Source: Panax quinquefolius
Lineage: Eukaryota; Streptophyta; Magnoliopsida; Apiales; Araliaceae
NCBI GenBank assembly: GCA_020205615.1
Contig: CM035164.1
Coordinates: forward strand, 123,686,307-123,750,306
Reading direction: 5' to 3'
Length of the DNA: 64,000 nt
Position numbers and translations under genes: made by a program. Shown here in pieces: positions 49,701 to 59,161 of the stretch. Under the pieces are notes generated by a model, which saw only the letters and a list, made by a program, of their open reading frames with translations, did not search any database and was not told where the DNA came from. Every line of letters begins with the position of its first letter. The first letter of the stretch is position 1.

Positions 49701-52700
49701 AAATTAGTATAGGGTTGCAAGCATAGTTGTCACGGCGCCAAGGTGAGACGCGACGGTAGTTGACCGCCAAGACGCCTAGGCGATAAGGCCCCCGCCATGG
49801 CGTTCGTATGGCGACAAGTCGTTAACAATGTGCAATTTATATATTATTTGTTTTATTTCAAAAGTATATTACACAATAAAAATTTATATACTCTAAAACC
49901 CAAAACATAATAATTAACAGTCTATACTTTGTTTCTAGTCATATAGCTCAAACAAAGTCATCAACTATGAAGTCATTTCCGTCTCCCACACGAGCATTCC
50001 TCTCATTAAAAGGAGTAGGTCATGAGTTAGGTTAAGGTCATGGGTTGAGTCACTTGGGTAATTGGAAAAGTCCATGGGTTATGATGAGTCATGGTAAAAA
50101 ATGACTTAATCACTTGACTTGGGCCTGCTACCAATGTGTGAGCCTTGGCGTCTCGGCGTCCAAGGCGTTGCCTTACCCTTCTCCAACGCCAGAACGCCTA
50201 GTCGTCGCCAGAGCCGGTCCTGGGTTTTGTAAGGCCCAGGGAAAAAAATTTCAAATGTGCCCCTTTATACAAAATAAATAAATAAATTATCAACTAATTA
50301 ATTTTATTAAAATTATAAGAATTTACAAAAGATAAGTAAGAACACTTTGGGGCCTCGTTAAAAAACTTGTTTGGAGAAAATCTAATGGGACAAAACCCCA
50401 AACGAAGGAACAAGATTACCCCGAATTGTAAACATTGCATTAAAAACGAAGAACAAGAATCTCAGCCAAGTTTTCTGTTGAATCAAATAATAAATAAGAA
50501 AAAGTTAACAAAAATATATATTACGATTTACAAATTTATATATCTAGATTCTATATGTATCTTTAAAAAAAATTACCTTTAAAAAAAAGCACTGGTCTAG
50601 CTGGTGGATGATTTATTTTTCAACTTTGTTGGAGAAGAGAATCATCGGAGAAAAAATTGTTTGCGTTGCGTTATGAACGGAGAGGGTCGAAGGGTTTTTC
50701 CTTCTTTTTATGACTAAGAGTCTATTTTGATTCACCATATTTATTAATTTGTTTTATATTATATTTTATAATTAATTTTTTATTTTTTTATACACATATA
50801 TACATAATTTTTTTCAAATTTGGGCCCTCCTTAGCTTTGGGTCCCCGGGCTGTAGCCCTGGTAGACCTGGCTCAGGGCCGGCTCTGGTCATCGCCTAAAC
50901 GACGTCATGACAACTATGGTTGCAAGTGAAACTCTTTTAAACTAGAAGTGTCAAAGTGAACTAATTTTAGTTAGAGTTAAATTTCAATATTTTCAGTTAT
51001 AACGACCCGTGATTTTGAAAATTATGCTCAAGTTCTTCAATTTGATTTTTAGACACATGCTACTCTCTTTAGTAGTTGCAAAAAGGAGCAAAGCAAAAAC
51101 GGAGACATGATAACAAAATTGAGCTTCTAGATTTTATTTTTCTTGTTTACCTTTTCTCTTGTGTGTGAAGTATCATTTAAGTAGGCCTTTTCTTTCCTGG
51201 TAGGACTCCTTTGTGATAAGTTAAGGTGACTTCAAGACATCAAACACCAAGCTCCTCGTGCAGGCAACTATGCAATCTGTGAGCTCAGAAACCCAAGTCA
51301 CCTTTATCATTCTGGTGTTTGTTATTTCTTAAGCTGTGTCACACTTGTTGAACAAAAAACCCTTCACTAGCTCCTAATTTCCAAAATAGTAAATACACTG
51401 GAGTAATTTCATGGAAGTGTTTTATCTACATTGTCTGCATCTATACTTTGTATGTGCATTTTGAAATAGAAAAGATGAAAATCAGTATATCTTGGTCTTT
51501 TTGTTGCCGAATTTATTGACATTCAACTAACTTAAATTAATTGTGGCTAGATCAAATCAACATATCTACGTCTAGCTCTATCTCAAAAACGCAACCACAG
51601 TAAAGGAGAAATTGAGTTGAGGCCTTACTAAATTTCAGAAGTTTGCAAGAACAGAATATTTAACAAACATCAATCCTTTCTTCAGAATTATTACATTATA
51701 TTCCCTGGAATTTCCAAAAAAGAAGTCCAATTTTGACTTTAAAATTGAAATGAATTCATTTAATTTTAGTCGAAACAATCTTGATTATTGTAAACTAATT
51801 TAAAAAGTACTGATAATAATAAAAAATTATTGTTTACAAAAGTAAAGTGAATTCACATCAGTATTAAATTTTAGGATTTTGTGAATTGAATTTTAAAGTC
51901 AAGTGATACTCTTTCTTTGTAATGGAGATAGTATTTGAAATTTATGATCGCAACCTAGTTATTCCTTGCAAACAAAAGAATGATCAGCAAACATGTTCAA
52001 CTGATTAAATATAAGAAAATCTTTCTGTAGCAACAAAAACCTGAGTTTTGGCACTGATCCAAGAATCCCCCCATATATATATGCCATGGTTCCGGACCAG
52101 CACAGCTGTTGTTTTTGGGTAAGCTTCAATCTATAAAAGGAGGGAAAGTTAAAATCAGTCTGAAGTTATGCTTTATACTTAAAATATAAGATCAAATGAA
52201 CCGAAGAGCAGGCATGATTGGTTTTAAGTTCACATGAAACAAACGCAGAATGCTGAAGTTCCAAACCCAATGATGACAATTGGATGCATTTTATAAAAGT
52301 ATTTCCGTAGAAAGTTAAAGTCTCAGATCATGGCAGTAGTGTCTGGGACTGGAAATTAGAAAAATAATAAACTGATCATGAGCTTTAAAATATATTTATT
52401 CTCAAGTTATTGACTATAAATCAAAAGAGATTCTTTCTCATGATTATTAACAACTCAACCTTAATCAAGTAGTTCTGTTCAAATTATTTCAAATTTTCAA
52501 CCACACACAACACATTGCAATTAGGATGCTAAATTAAGGAAATCAATAGTCAATTTAAAGTACCATTATAGATATATTAATCCTCACTAATTAATTAGCT
52601 TCTCTGCGTATATGCTTTAACCATATGATCATTTAATTTTCAAGTTTCAACGCAATTTTGTGCTTCCTATAATCTCTTCAAGAAATAGGTATAATAGCAT

Positions 52701-55700
52701 CTTATGCACCAAAATTAGTGATGCACATAATTGTCCTGGCAATCTACTTCAACATAACAGCAAAAAGAATTATCCTCTATCAGCATGCATATCAATGAAA
52801 CCAAAATTTGAAAAGATGTATAAAAGAACATACAGCTGCAGCAAGAGATTCTGTAAGCTCCCGCTCCTGAGCAGTGTTTTCAATTATTGGAACCACAAGC
52901 TCGTCATAGTAACCATGCCCTTGAATGCCTTTTATCATTTCCATATGAGTGATCTGCAAAAAATGACAATAATTGAGATGAAGAAAAAAATAGAATTTCT
53001 GGGAAAAAAGAAAAAGAAAAGGAGGCAGAGACATTTTCAACAACTTAATAGACCTATCTGTTGATAATTTCTTCAGAGTTGTTAAGGTACTCCCAGATCA
53101 CCTTTTCAGAAACTCTTACTCAAAAAAGGATATCGATATCTCAAGAGCTCAAATCAAGCTAATAAAAGTGTAGACTACAAAAAACATAGTAGTTATCAAA
53201 AAAGTTCAATGACCTAAATGCAAAACATTATCAACATAATATTTCATGGGGATCAAATCTGATGTCTTTCTAAGTCAACAGAAACTCATGAACATTAATT
53301 TATCACCGATTGTTCATCTTTGGTTAGATTTCTATAATTACATGTTAATGTTTCACCGATCATTCATCTTTGGTTAGAGTACTATCACTACATGTTAATG
53401 TTTCTTTTTATTTTTCCTTTCTTGGCTATAACTTTGTTTAAAGTATTCCCTACCTTATAAGTCACATTTTGTATTGCTTAACTAATTTTGAGATTGAGAA
53501 GATTATTTTTCTTTAAATTTAAAGTCTAAGAAAAATGTCAAATGCAGTTGCTTTTGTCCATTCAATTTTATATTCACCCTGGAGCCTCAAAATTTGATTA
53601 CTAAATTGGGACATGGTAAAGTTAGATGTCTCAAATTAAAACGAGAAGGCATAATGATTGCCCATAAAACATAACATGGTAATAAATTGCGTTTTGGTAC
53701 GAACATTCCAAACCATGAGGTGCACTTTCATTCCGAACTCATTTAACCCTAGTACTCATACTCTAGTGATATACTCCTACAATTTTTATTTCATATATGT
53801 CCTTGTACAATTTTTTTATGTTACCAATGTAATTTTTAGTTTGTGTGAGGTAATGACGTGGATTAAAAAAACAAAAACAAAATCCATGTTGCACTTTTAA
53901 GGTGGTCAACGTGGAAAATGAAGGGTATTTAGGTCTTTTAACTAGTTCCTTCTTAGACCTTTCTTCTTCCCAATGTTTATAAGTCAACAAAATCTATTGG
54001 GTTAATTTGAGTCGAGATGAAACTGTCTATCAAGAAAAATGGGACTCGATTCTGTTGGGGAATGAAATTGATGAATGATGAAGCAATCAAGATCTATGTT
54101 ACACGGACTTGGATGGATGGAATGTCCGGTTGGACACAATATTTTGAAGAGTGACATTGGTGATCCTCAATTTTGTCAATTTTTTACATGAAGTGTCTCA
54201 TAACAATATCCTTGTCCAAGTGTGGTCGTATCGTACACGGGTACTTAAGGGTAAAGTGAAGAACCCATGTCACATAGATCAAGATTGATTTTTTCTAAAA
54301 GATTTTTTGAAAATGATTTGGGTGAAGTTCCAAAAAATATTATGTTTGCCAGTTTGTGTTCTTTTTTTGTTTCATTAGTTTCTTCATATCGTCATTGAAA
54401 ACATATGGGTATTAGATCCACACCTAATTATATTATATTATGTTGCTTTGCAAGAAAGTAATTTTTTTTTATGCCAAGAAACCTTTTCTTTAGAAATATC
54501 TTTGTATTTGCTTATTGCATTTGCAAAGGTTTGGGTGTTTTAGATATGAAAGAATCTAAATTGACTGTTTTTGAAAATACTTACCAAAATTCGCTATTAA
54601 TTGACTTTAGTCTTTGTTTGAGGTGAAAAGTTGAGCGTGAAATTATATAAAAACAAGCTTACTGGAGTGGAAATTATGTGCCAAACAGAGGGTGAAAGGG
54701 ATATTATAGGCATTTGGGTCTTCAAAGAAAGAAATACCCGAAAACGTGGTAAGTCAATTATCCCTACAAGATTGCAATCTAAGACCAGGATGGGATGACA
54801 AACTTATTTTCAATAAAGAAGGTCGGGGTTTGAACGCCAATGGATTCGTTTCGAATGAAGGAAAATAAGGTTTGGATTTGAATGAAAAAGATGTTACAAA
54901 TGAATGAAGAAAAGAAGCTTTGGTTTAGTTCTTGCACTACAAGAAGGGCTCACCGGAAAATCCGACACTCATAAAAATGTGACGCGAGTTCAGGATTCTT
55001 GGATTTGGAACAACGCCTTGGGGCAAGAAATACCTCTGAAGTCTGGAACTTGCACCACCGGGGCTCACCATAAAATTAGGTGATAGGAAAGATGTGACGG
55101 TGATTAAACTAGGTTCTAAATTAGCCAAATTGATTTTGTCGACTTGTACTCGTTGGGAAGGAGAAAGGGTTAAGAAGGAGACTGTTAAAAGACCTAAATA
55201 CACTACATTTTCCACATTGATTAGGTGAAAAAAACCCACATGGATTTTGTCTTTTGTTTTTAACCCACGTTATTAACTCTCACACTAAGGACTAAATTAT
55301 TCATATAGAAAATTGTACAAGGACAATTATTAAAATTTGTTTAAGGACTAAAATGAAACTAGAGTAAGAGTACAATGACTAAATGGGTTTTATTACCCAT
55401 TCTGAAACATCAAAAGTGGCTATCTAAAACTTTTTTCTCCTATTTACTTAAAACTTATATTAATTACAACTTCGCTTCATGACTTAAAAATTAGGAACAT
55501 CCTCTTACCTAGCCCTTGGGTCATACAACCAATGGCTAGGATCAAATCATGATCCACTATCTAGAATCATGCTCTGAAATATCTAGGATATTATAAAGTA
55601 TATTAATTGCATGAGTACTCTATTAGAAACCCTACTATGTAACAGAATATTCTAGGATATCACCTAATGTAGCCAAATGAGTCCCTTTTGAGTGTCAAGT

Positions 55701-57769
55701 AAGCAATGACATAGCTTAATTTCACTAAAAATGCATAACACTATGCTTAGAACTAACTCATCGAATTTTTAACTATATTTTATATAACTTTTTTTAGAAA
55801 CCTATTTCCAGCATATCACGTTCCGAATAAACGTTTTTCATACCAACTAAGCGATTCAAAAAAACCTACCCCTACCATATTTTGTATCCCGAAAAGTGAT
55901 TTTGTTTTCAATTTTGTTGCACAAACCGAATCTAACCAAGATCTGAGTAGCATTGGTAATGTTCAAGTTTAAAACTTTCAACGCATTGGTCGTATGGTGG
56001 GCGAGGCCACTCCATGTTCTGTGCCCCACAAATAATAGTAATAATAAACAGCAGGTAGGTAAATTTTCCTAGGTGTAAATTGAGAAATACAAGAACTAGT
56101 GATTGTAAGGAAAATGGATTAATGAGACTGATCTCAACCTTTTCGCTGCAACTAGAGAAGCCATAGTTCATAAAACTTACACGAAACTCTTTTGCTAAAG
56201 GATTGATCATAGTTGCGATACAGGATTCCATTCCATGACTGTGGATAACAGCACCAGCATTACGCATCTCATATGCCTGGAAAATAAGGGTAAACAAGAT
56301 TATTGTAACTTTAAAAAAAGCTACAAATTTTGAAAGAAAAATAAATCACTTGTCCAAGATATACATTTATTCCGAATATTTGAAATAATAGATCACAGCA
56401 GTTCACTAAAGGTTCTAAGTTCCAACCATTACCACATGAGGTTAAAACAATGTCTTCAACATATCAAGCCTACTATAAAATTGAGACAGAAGGGATATAG
56501 ACAGGCTAACAAATTATTCAAGGTTATCATATCAAGGATTGTGTTGTAGAGGTAGCAAATTGCACTCAGATGCATTGGATATAGTTATTGAAACATACTT
56601 GAAGTGGCTTTGCTATTTTGCCAACTATATCTGGAAAGAAAAAAAAAAAGGAACATGAGAGAGCAAATAACACCTAGGATACTCTTCCAGATCAAACAAG
56701 GAAAGAAAATTCAGAAGCTAACAAAAAGAACGGATTTTGATAATTATGCTCCTTTCATTAAGCTTTTTATCTTTCTACACACCCCCAACGCTTTCCCCTT
56801 CTTGCACTCTAATAGATGATGCACCTACAAGCTTATTGTACATATAGCTCTAACCCTTTACTCTTTAAAATCAGTGAACGATTGAACCTGCAAACAAATC
56901 ATCTTTTACGCTATCTAGTATATTTGAAAGCAGCCAAACACTGCAGAATGAGCCCAACTTCCCATTAGGATTAAGTAGCATTCAGAAAACTTGGATTCGA
57001 CAAAAAATAAACAAATGAATAGAGAATAACTGGATTGTTTACACAATCAAGAACTCAACTTAGTAACACTTTCTGTCACGAATTAGTTGGGTGTCTAGAC
57101 AATCAACAGAATACCGAAATTTAAGCTGATTAATTTCAAATTTGCAGGATTTATTCAGGATTAAATAACAACAGGGGTGGAAGTGTTGAACTTGACCACG
57201 TATAGTATATTACATTGGACAAATTCACAACAATTTAAATCTTAAGAAACAGTTACAACTAACAATTTTCTTAACGGATAATACTAGTAAAACAAACTAT
57301 ACCTTCATGAATAGAGGAGCACAATCAGAACATTTAGGAGGCTTATGGGGGTATGGCTTGGGTAAAGGCGAAAATAGAACTGAACCACTTGGAGATAGCA
57401 CATACATATCCTCTGGAACCATTCTTTCCTTTTGCACACCTACCCAAAATCCATCACTTCACTACACTACATATATGTATAGAGATATGTAGATATATAG
57501 ATATGTAGATAGAGAAAAGAAAGGGAAATGGAAATACCAGATGGGGACATGAGGATGAGTTGTTGGGGTTTGGGGATCGAGTCATCATGGACTTTAATGG
57601 TGATACTTCCACCTGTACCAGATACCCATCCGAGAGTATAAAATTGACGGCACAGCTCCGTTATCAAGTTCTTAGTTTCCCTCACTTGATTGCTCTCCAA
57701 ATATGCTTGTGATGTTGCAGCCATTTTTACGCCGTTTATGGAAGCTGCTGCAACTGCCGATGCCGCCAT
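40348..57769 (-). CDS. DEP1: bifunctional methylthioribulose-1-P dehydratase / enolase-phosphatase E1
   Basis: Twelve exons on the minus strand join to 528 residues with no frame error: 57769-57538, 57439-57303, 56276-56181, 52953-52834, 52130-52041, 49037-48855, 48755-48600, 47172-47023, 46945-46844, 41009-40900, 40793-40675, 40439-40348. All introns are GT-AG. Residues ~20-240 are a class II aldolase-like MtnB domain: metal ligands in IHSHG (His135, His137) and RNHG (His210), acidic residue in HMEMIKG (Glu160). Residues ~287-528 are an HAD-family MtnC domain: LDIEGTTTP (Asp292, Glu294), YIYSSGS (Ser427/428) and FITDV (Asp487). The protein dehydrates 5-methylthioribulose-1-phosphate, then enolises and dephosphorylates the product, in cytosolic methionine salvage from 5'-methylthioadenosine. 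The fusion is the plant arrangement (Arabidopsis DEP1). The start ATG has CAATGGCGG context. Introns 3, 5 and 9 hold transposons and stretch the gene to 17.4 kb. Confidence 0.95.
40675..40793 (-). CDS. DEP1: DEP1 exon 11
   Basis: Residues 460-499, [16 protein letters not shown] to KAAG, with the HAD Asp in [10 protein letters not shown]. Confidence 0.95.
40900..41009 (-). CDS. DEP1: DEP1 exon 10
   Basis: Residues 423-459, [20 protein letters not shown] to DTTVG, with HAD motif II Ser. Ends in phase 2 (GG|G across the intron). Confidence 0.95.
42115..42440 (-). mobile_element. gypsy LTR end fragment
   Basis: Minus-strand end GGGCTTGTATCAGGTTCGGG followed by GTGTTACA, the type of 3' terminus seen in plant gypsy LTRs. 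The other end is lost near 42440, where gag sequence on the opposite strand begins. The orientation call is moderate. Confidence 0.5.
42510..42932 (+). pseudogene. gypsy gag C-terminus with two zinc knuckles
   Basis: An open frame (ATG at 42540, 130 residues) reads [20 protein letters not shown] before a basic, Gly/Asn-rich linker, then [13 protein letters not shown] (CX2CX..HX4C) and [14 protein letters not shown] (CX2CX4HX4C, complete). It is the nucleocapsid end of a plant Ty3/gypsy gag. The N-terminal capsid part and all of pol are missing. The frame is intact, but there is no sign that it is a host gene. It sits in DEP1 intron 9 on the opposite strand to the gene. Confidence 0.82.
43052..43063 (+). 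promoter_or_regulatory. gypsy polypurine tract
   Basis: AAGGTGGGTAGA precedes the LTR start TGTAACAATCGGG at 43069. The preceding GAATTTGGAGGACCAAATTC matches the usual end of gypsy internal regions. Confidence 0.7.
43069..43997 (+). mobile_element. gypsy LTR, plus copy of an inverted LTR pair
   Basis: Starts TGTAACAATCGGG after a polypurine tract. Closely matched in reverse by 45745-45129 and 44475-44290, for example AATGAGGGTTTGAGAAAGAA, ACACGTCAATG and the CATGCAAGATACCAATACCT run. Contains AT arrays at 43508-43526 and 43695-43722. Confidence 0.78.
44000..44252. mobile_element. Stowaway MITE
   Basis: CTCCCTCCGTCCCAGGATAA at the left and its inverse TTATCCTGGGACGGAGGGAG at the right, flanked by TA on both sides. 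253 bp, non-coding. It lies at the centre of the inverted LTR pair. Confidence 0.88.
44290..45745 (-). mobile_element. gypsy LTR, minus copy of the pair, interrupted
   Basis: On the minus strand it starts TGTAACAATCTTGTTTTCTA at 45745 and follows 43069 onwards. It is interrupted by an inserted TIR element at about 44476-45128. Two LTRs in opposite orientation at close range is not a normal element layout. Confidence 0.75.
44476..45128. mobile_element. TIR element with CGCCTAGGCG ends
   Basis: Left end CACTATTCTAAAAATCTCCG followed by CCTAGGCGCTAGG; right end, inverted, TATGTTCTAAAAGGCGCTAA followed by GGCGG...CCTAGCGCC. It interrupts the minus LTR copy, so it is a late insertion. GC-rich tips around an AT-rich body resemble plant hAT-type MITEs. 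Duplicated target unclear in TA-rich flanks. Confidence 0.6.
46844..46945 (-). CDS. DEP1: DEP1 exon 9
   Basis: Residues 389-422, [20 protein letters not shown] to HALGIK. Followed by the 5.8-kb intron 9. Confidence 0.95.
47023..47172 (-). CDS. DEP1: DEP1 exon 8
   Basis: Residues 339-388, [16 protein letters not shown] to ITALKQLQ, cap domain of the enolase-phosphatase. Confidence 0.95.
48600..48755 (-). CDS. DEP1: DEP1 exon 7
   Basis: Residues 287-338, starting [20 protein letters not shown]. Holds the HAD nucleophile Asp292 and the cap-domain start. Confidence 0.96.
48855..49037 (-). CDS. DEP1: DEP1 exon 6
   Basis: Residues 226-286: [20 protein letters not shown] closes the MtnB domain and [20 protein letters not shown] to EPSH forms the linker to the phosphatase domain. 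Confidence 0.93.
49722..50918. mobile_element. hAT-type element in DEP1 intron 5
   Basis: Ends CATAGTTGTCACGGCG and (inverted) CATAGTTGTCATGACG, flanked by a perfect 8-bp duplication GTTGCAAG (49714-49721 and 50919-50926), the hallmark of hAT transposition. 1197 bp including a second element at 50209-50886. Its own sequence is only ~510 bp and non-coding. Subterminal CGCCTAGGCG-type motifs repeat at both ends. Confidence 0.85.
50209..50886. mobile_element. second hAT-type element nested in the first
   Basis: Ends CAGAGCCGGTCCTGGG and (inverted) CAGAGCCGGCCCTGAG with an 8-bp duplication GTCGTCGC / GTCATCGC (7 of 8 identical). 678 bp, AT-rich body, no transposase. Its target lies inside the right part of the outer hAT element, so it came later. 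Confidence 0.82.
52041..52130 (-). CDS. DEP1: DEP1 exon 5
   Basis: Residues 196-225, [20 protein letters not shown] to AKTQ, including the third His metal ligand. Too short for simple ORF detection; found from the flanking splice sites and conservation. Confidence 0.94.
52834..52953 (-). CDS. DEP1: DEP1 exon 4
   Basis: Residues 156-195, [20 protein letters not shown] to LAAA, phase 0 both ends, acceptor TTTTGCAG. Confidence 0.95.
53737..55392. mobile_element. long-TIR element in DEP1 intron 3
   Basis: About 190 bp at 53737-53925 is matched inverted by 55205-55392, including AATTGTACAAGGACA and ACATGGATTTTGT. About 1.65 kb with no recognisable transposase. A 100-residue minus-strand frame at 55239-54937 overlaps the right arm and has no similarity I recognise. 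The long TIRs suggest a Mutator-like element. Confidence 0.6.
56181..56276 (-). CDS. DEP1: DEP1 exon 3
   Basis: Residues 124-155, [20 protein letters not shown] to KEFR, phase 0 at both ends. Carries the two His metal ligands. Confidence 0.95.
57303..57439 (-). CDS. DEP1: DEP1 exon 2
   Basis: Encodes [14 protein letters not shown] through [11 protein letters not shown] (to residue 123). The donor is GTATAG. The CSDCAPLF block contains the conserved Cys near the MtnB active site. Confidence 0.94.
57538..57769 (-). CDS. DEP1: DEP1 exon 1
   Basis: Encodes residues 1-77, from [20 protein letters not shown] to LMSPSG, ending in phase 1 before GTATTTCC. Includes [13 protein letters not shown], conserved at the MtnB N-terminus. 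The Ala-rich first 12 residues vary in the family. Confidence 0.95.
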
Positions 57770-58108
57770 TGCTGTAGCAGCTCAGAGAGAAATTGAGGCC
57801 GCGGTTAGGCAGGGACAGTCCACGGAGGATGATGATATACTGTTTTTATTTTTCATTTTTTTGGGGTTAAATAAGCATTGATTATATTTCCAGTCGGTGA
57901 CTGAAAAACGAAGTTGATTTGAACACGTGGCGATAGTTGTCCTACCGTGCTTTAATGTTTATCAAGTCAACCTTTGCGTAATTACTAATACAAACCCACA
58001 GTGTGCGGTCGGATTTAGTAGCATATGACCATATGTTATATAGAGTTTGAATAAAAATTTTGTGCGCATATACATATCTAATTATATAATTAAAAATAAT
58101 ATTATTAT
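57770..58108 (-). promoter_or_regulatory. DEP1 5' UTR and promoter region
   Basis: GC-richer leader immediately upstream of the ATG (57770-57830), then AT-rich DNA. A TATA-like GAAATATAATC lies at about 57877-57887 on the minus strand, ~110 bp from the ATG. CACGTGGCGATAG at 57925-57937 contains a G-box core (CACGTG). The start of transcription is inferred, not seen. Confidence 0.4.
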
Positions 58109-58245
58109 CACATAAAAAAGTCACATAATATTTACAACACATATATATTATGGGTTCCACGTATCAGGTGAAGACCTGCAGTATAAATATATATGTATGT
58201 AAATATTATGTGACCTTTTTTTATATAATAATATATTAAAAAAAA
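58109..58245. repeat. foldback repeat upstream of DEP1
   Basis: TAAAAAAGTCACATAATATT at 58113 and its inverse near 58203-58222, with TATTATT/AATAATA extensions, flank a ~35-bp centre with CACGTATCAGGTGAAGACCT. Arms ~45 bp, MITE-like hairpin. Confidence 0.55.
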
Positions 58246-58660
58246 TCAATTTGAATGTCATGTCATAAATCACTATTACTCAAGACTTTAGAAATGTTAC
58301 ATTGTACTCGACAGAAGGCGGAGAAATTGTATGGATATTACCTCCGCTAATTTAAGTAGTGGACATTTCAACTTTTTTAATATGGATGGCGTTGATGGGG
58401 GACTGGGCATAATGGACCTGTTAATTATTTTTTTTCAGTCCGCTAGTTTAACTAGCGAAAAGCAAGTAATATTTTTTAATCACTATCGTTGATAATTGTA
58501 ATATAAGGTGGAGATGTTATTTGTTCATTTTTTGTTCCATACCAAATACATAATATGGATCATTGCTCATATATCTAACAAATTATTTGGGCCGTTTAAA
58601 GTTTGGAATAAATCTCATCGTCCATGTAGTGCCAGATGCATGAGACACAACTAGTATATA

Positions 58661-59161
58661 CTCCCTCCGTTCCATAGTTATATGTTGATTTTTTTGGCAC
58701 ATAGTTTAAGAAAATTAGTTTAAGTGGTAATTTTTAACATAATTTTTCACATATACCCCTTAATATGGAATTAATGAATAAGTTAATTACTCCTTACTTA
58801 TCACACTGGAACTCTCAACTTCAATTATTGACGTGTACTGATCATTAAAGTCCATAACCATAAAACTTTAACTAAAGAGAACACAACAACATTAAATGTG
58901 GTGATAAAAATAATGACATTGAATGTTGTTTCTTCAAAAAAAGAGTAATGGTTGAATATTTATTATAAGGGCATAAAAGTAAAATAATGAACCAACTAAA
59001 TTTTATAAATACTACCTCCCGTCCTATAATAAGTGTTTTTTTAGCTTAAATCACACATACCAATACACAAGCTAAAATGACAAAAATACTCTTAATATAT
59101 TTTATTTGAAGATGAAGAGTTAATGAGTGTCATTTAATTGTAGTGATGGTAAGATGCAATA
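58661..59161. mobile_element. truncated Stowaway-like MITE ends
   Basis: TACTCCCTCCGTTCC at 58665 and TACTACCTCCCGTCCTATAA at 59011 both look like left ends of Stowaway-like MITEs, each without its matching right end. The second is cut at 59161 by the LTR that starts at 59162. Confidence 0.5.

Noticed and set aside
50367..50582. 71-residue plus-strand frame
   Set aside because: Lies inside the inner hAT element, is low-complexity and ends in poly-A. No transposase similarity.
52660..53064. 134-residue plus-strand frame
   Set aside because: It is the antisense of DEP1 exon 4 and its flanking introns. The conserved [14 protein letters not shown] block is on the minus strand.
54937..55239. 100-residue minus-strand frame in DEP1 intron 3
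   Set aside because: It overlaps the inverted arm of a TIR element, has no recognisable motif and lies within a well-supported intron.
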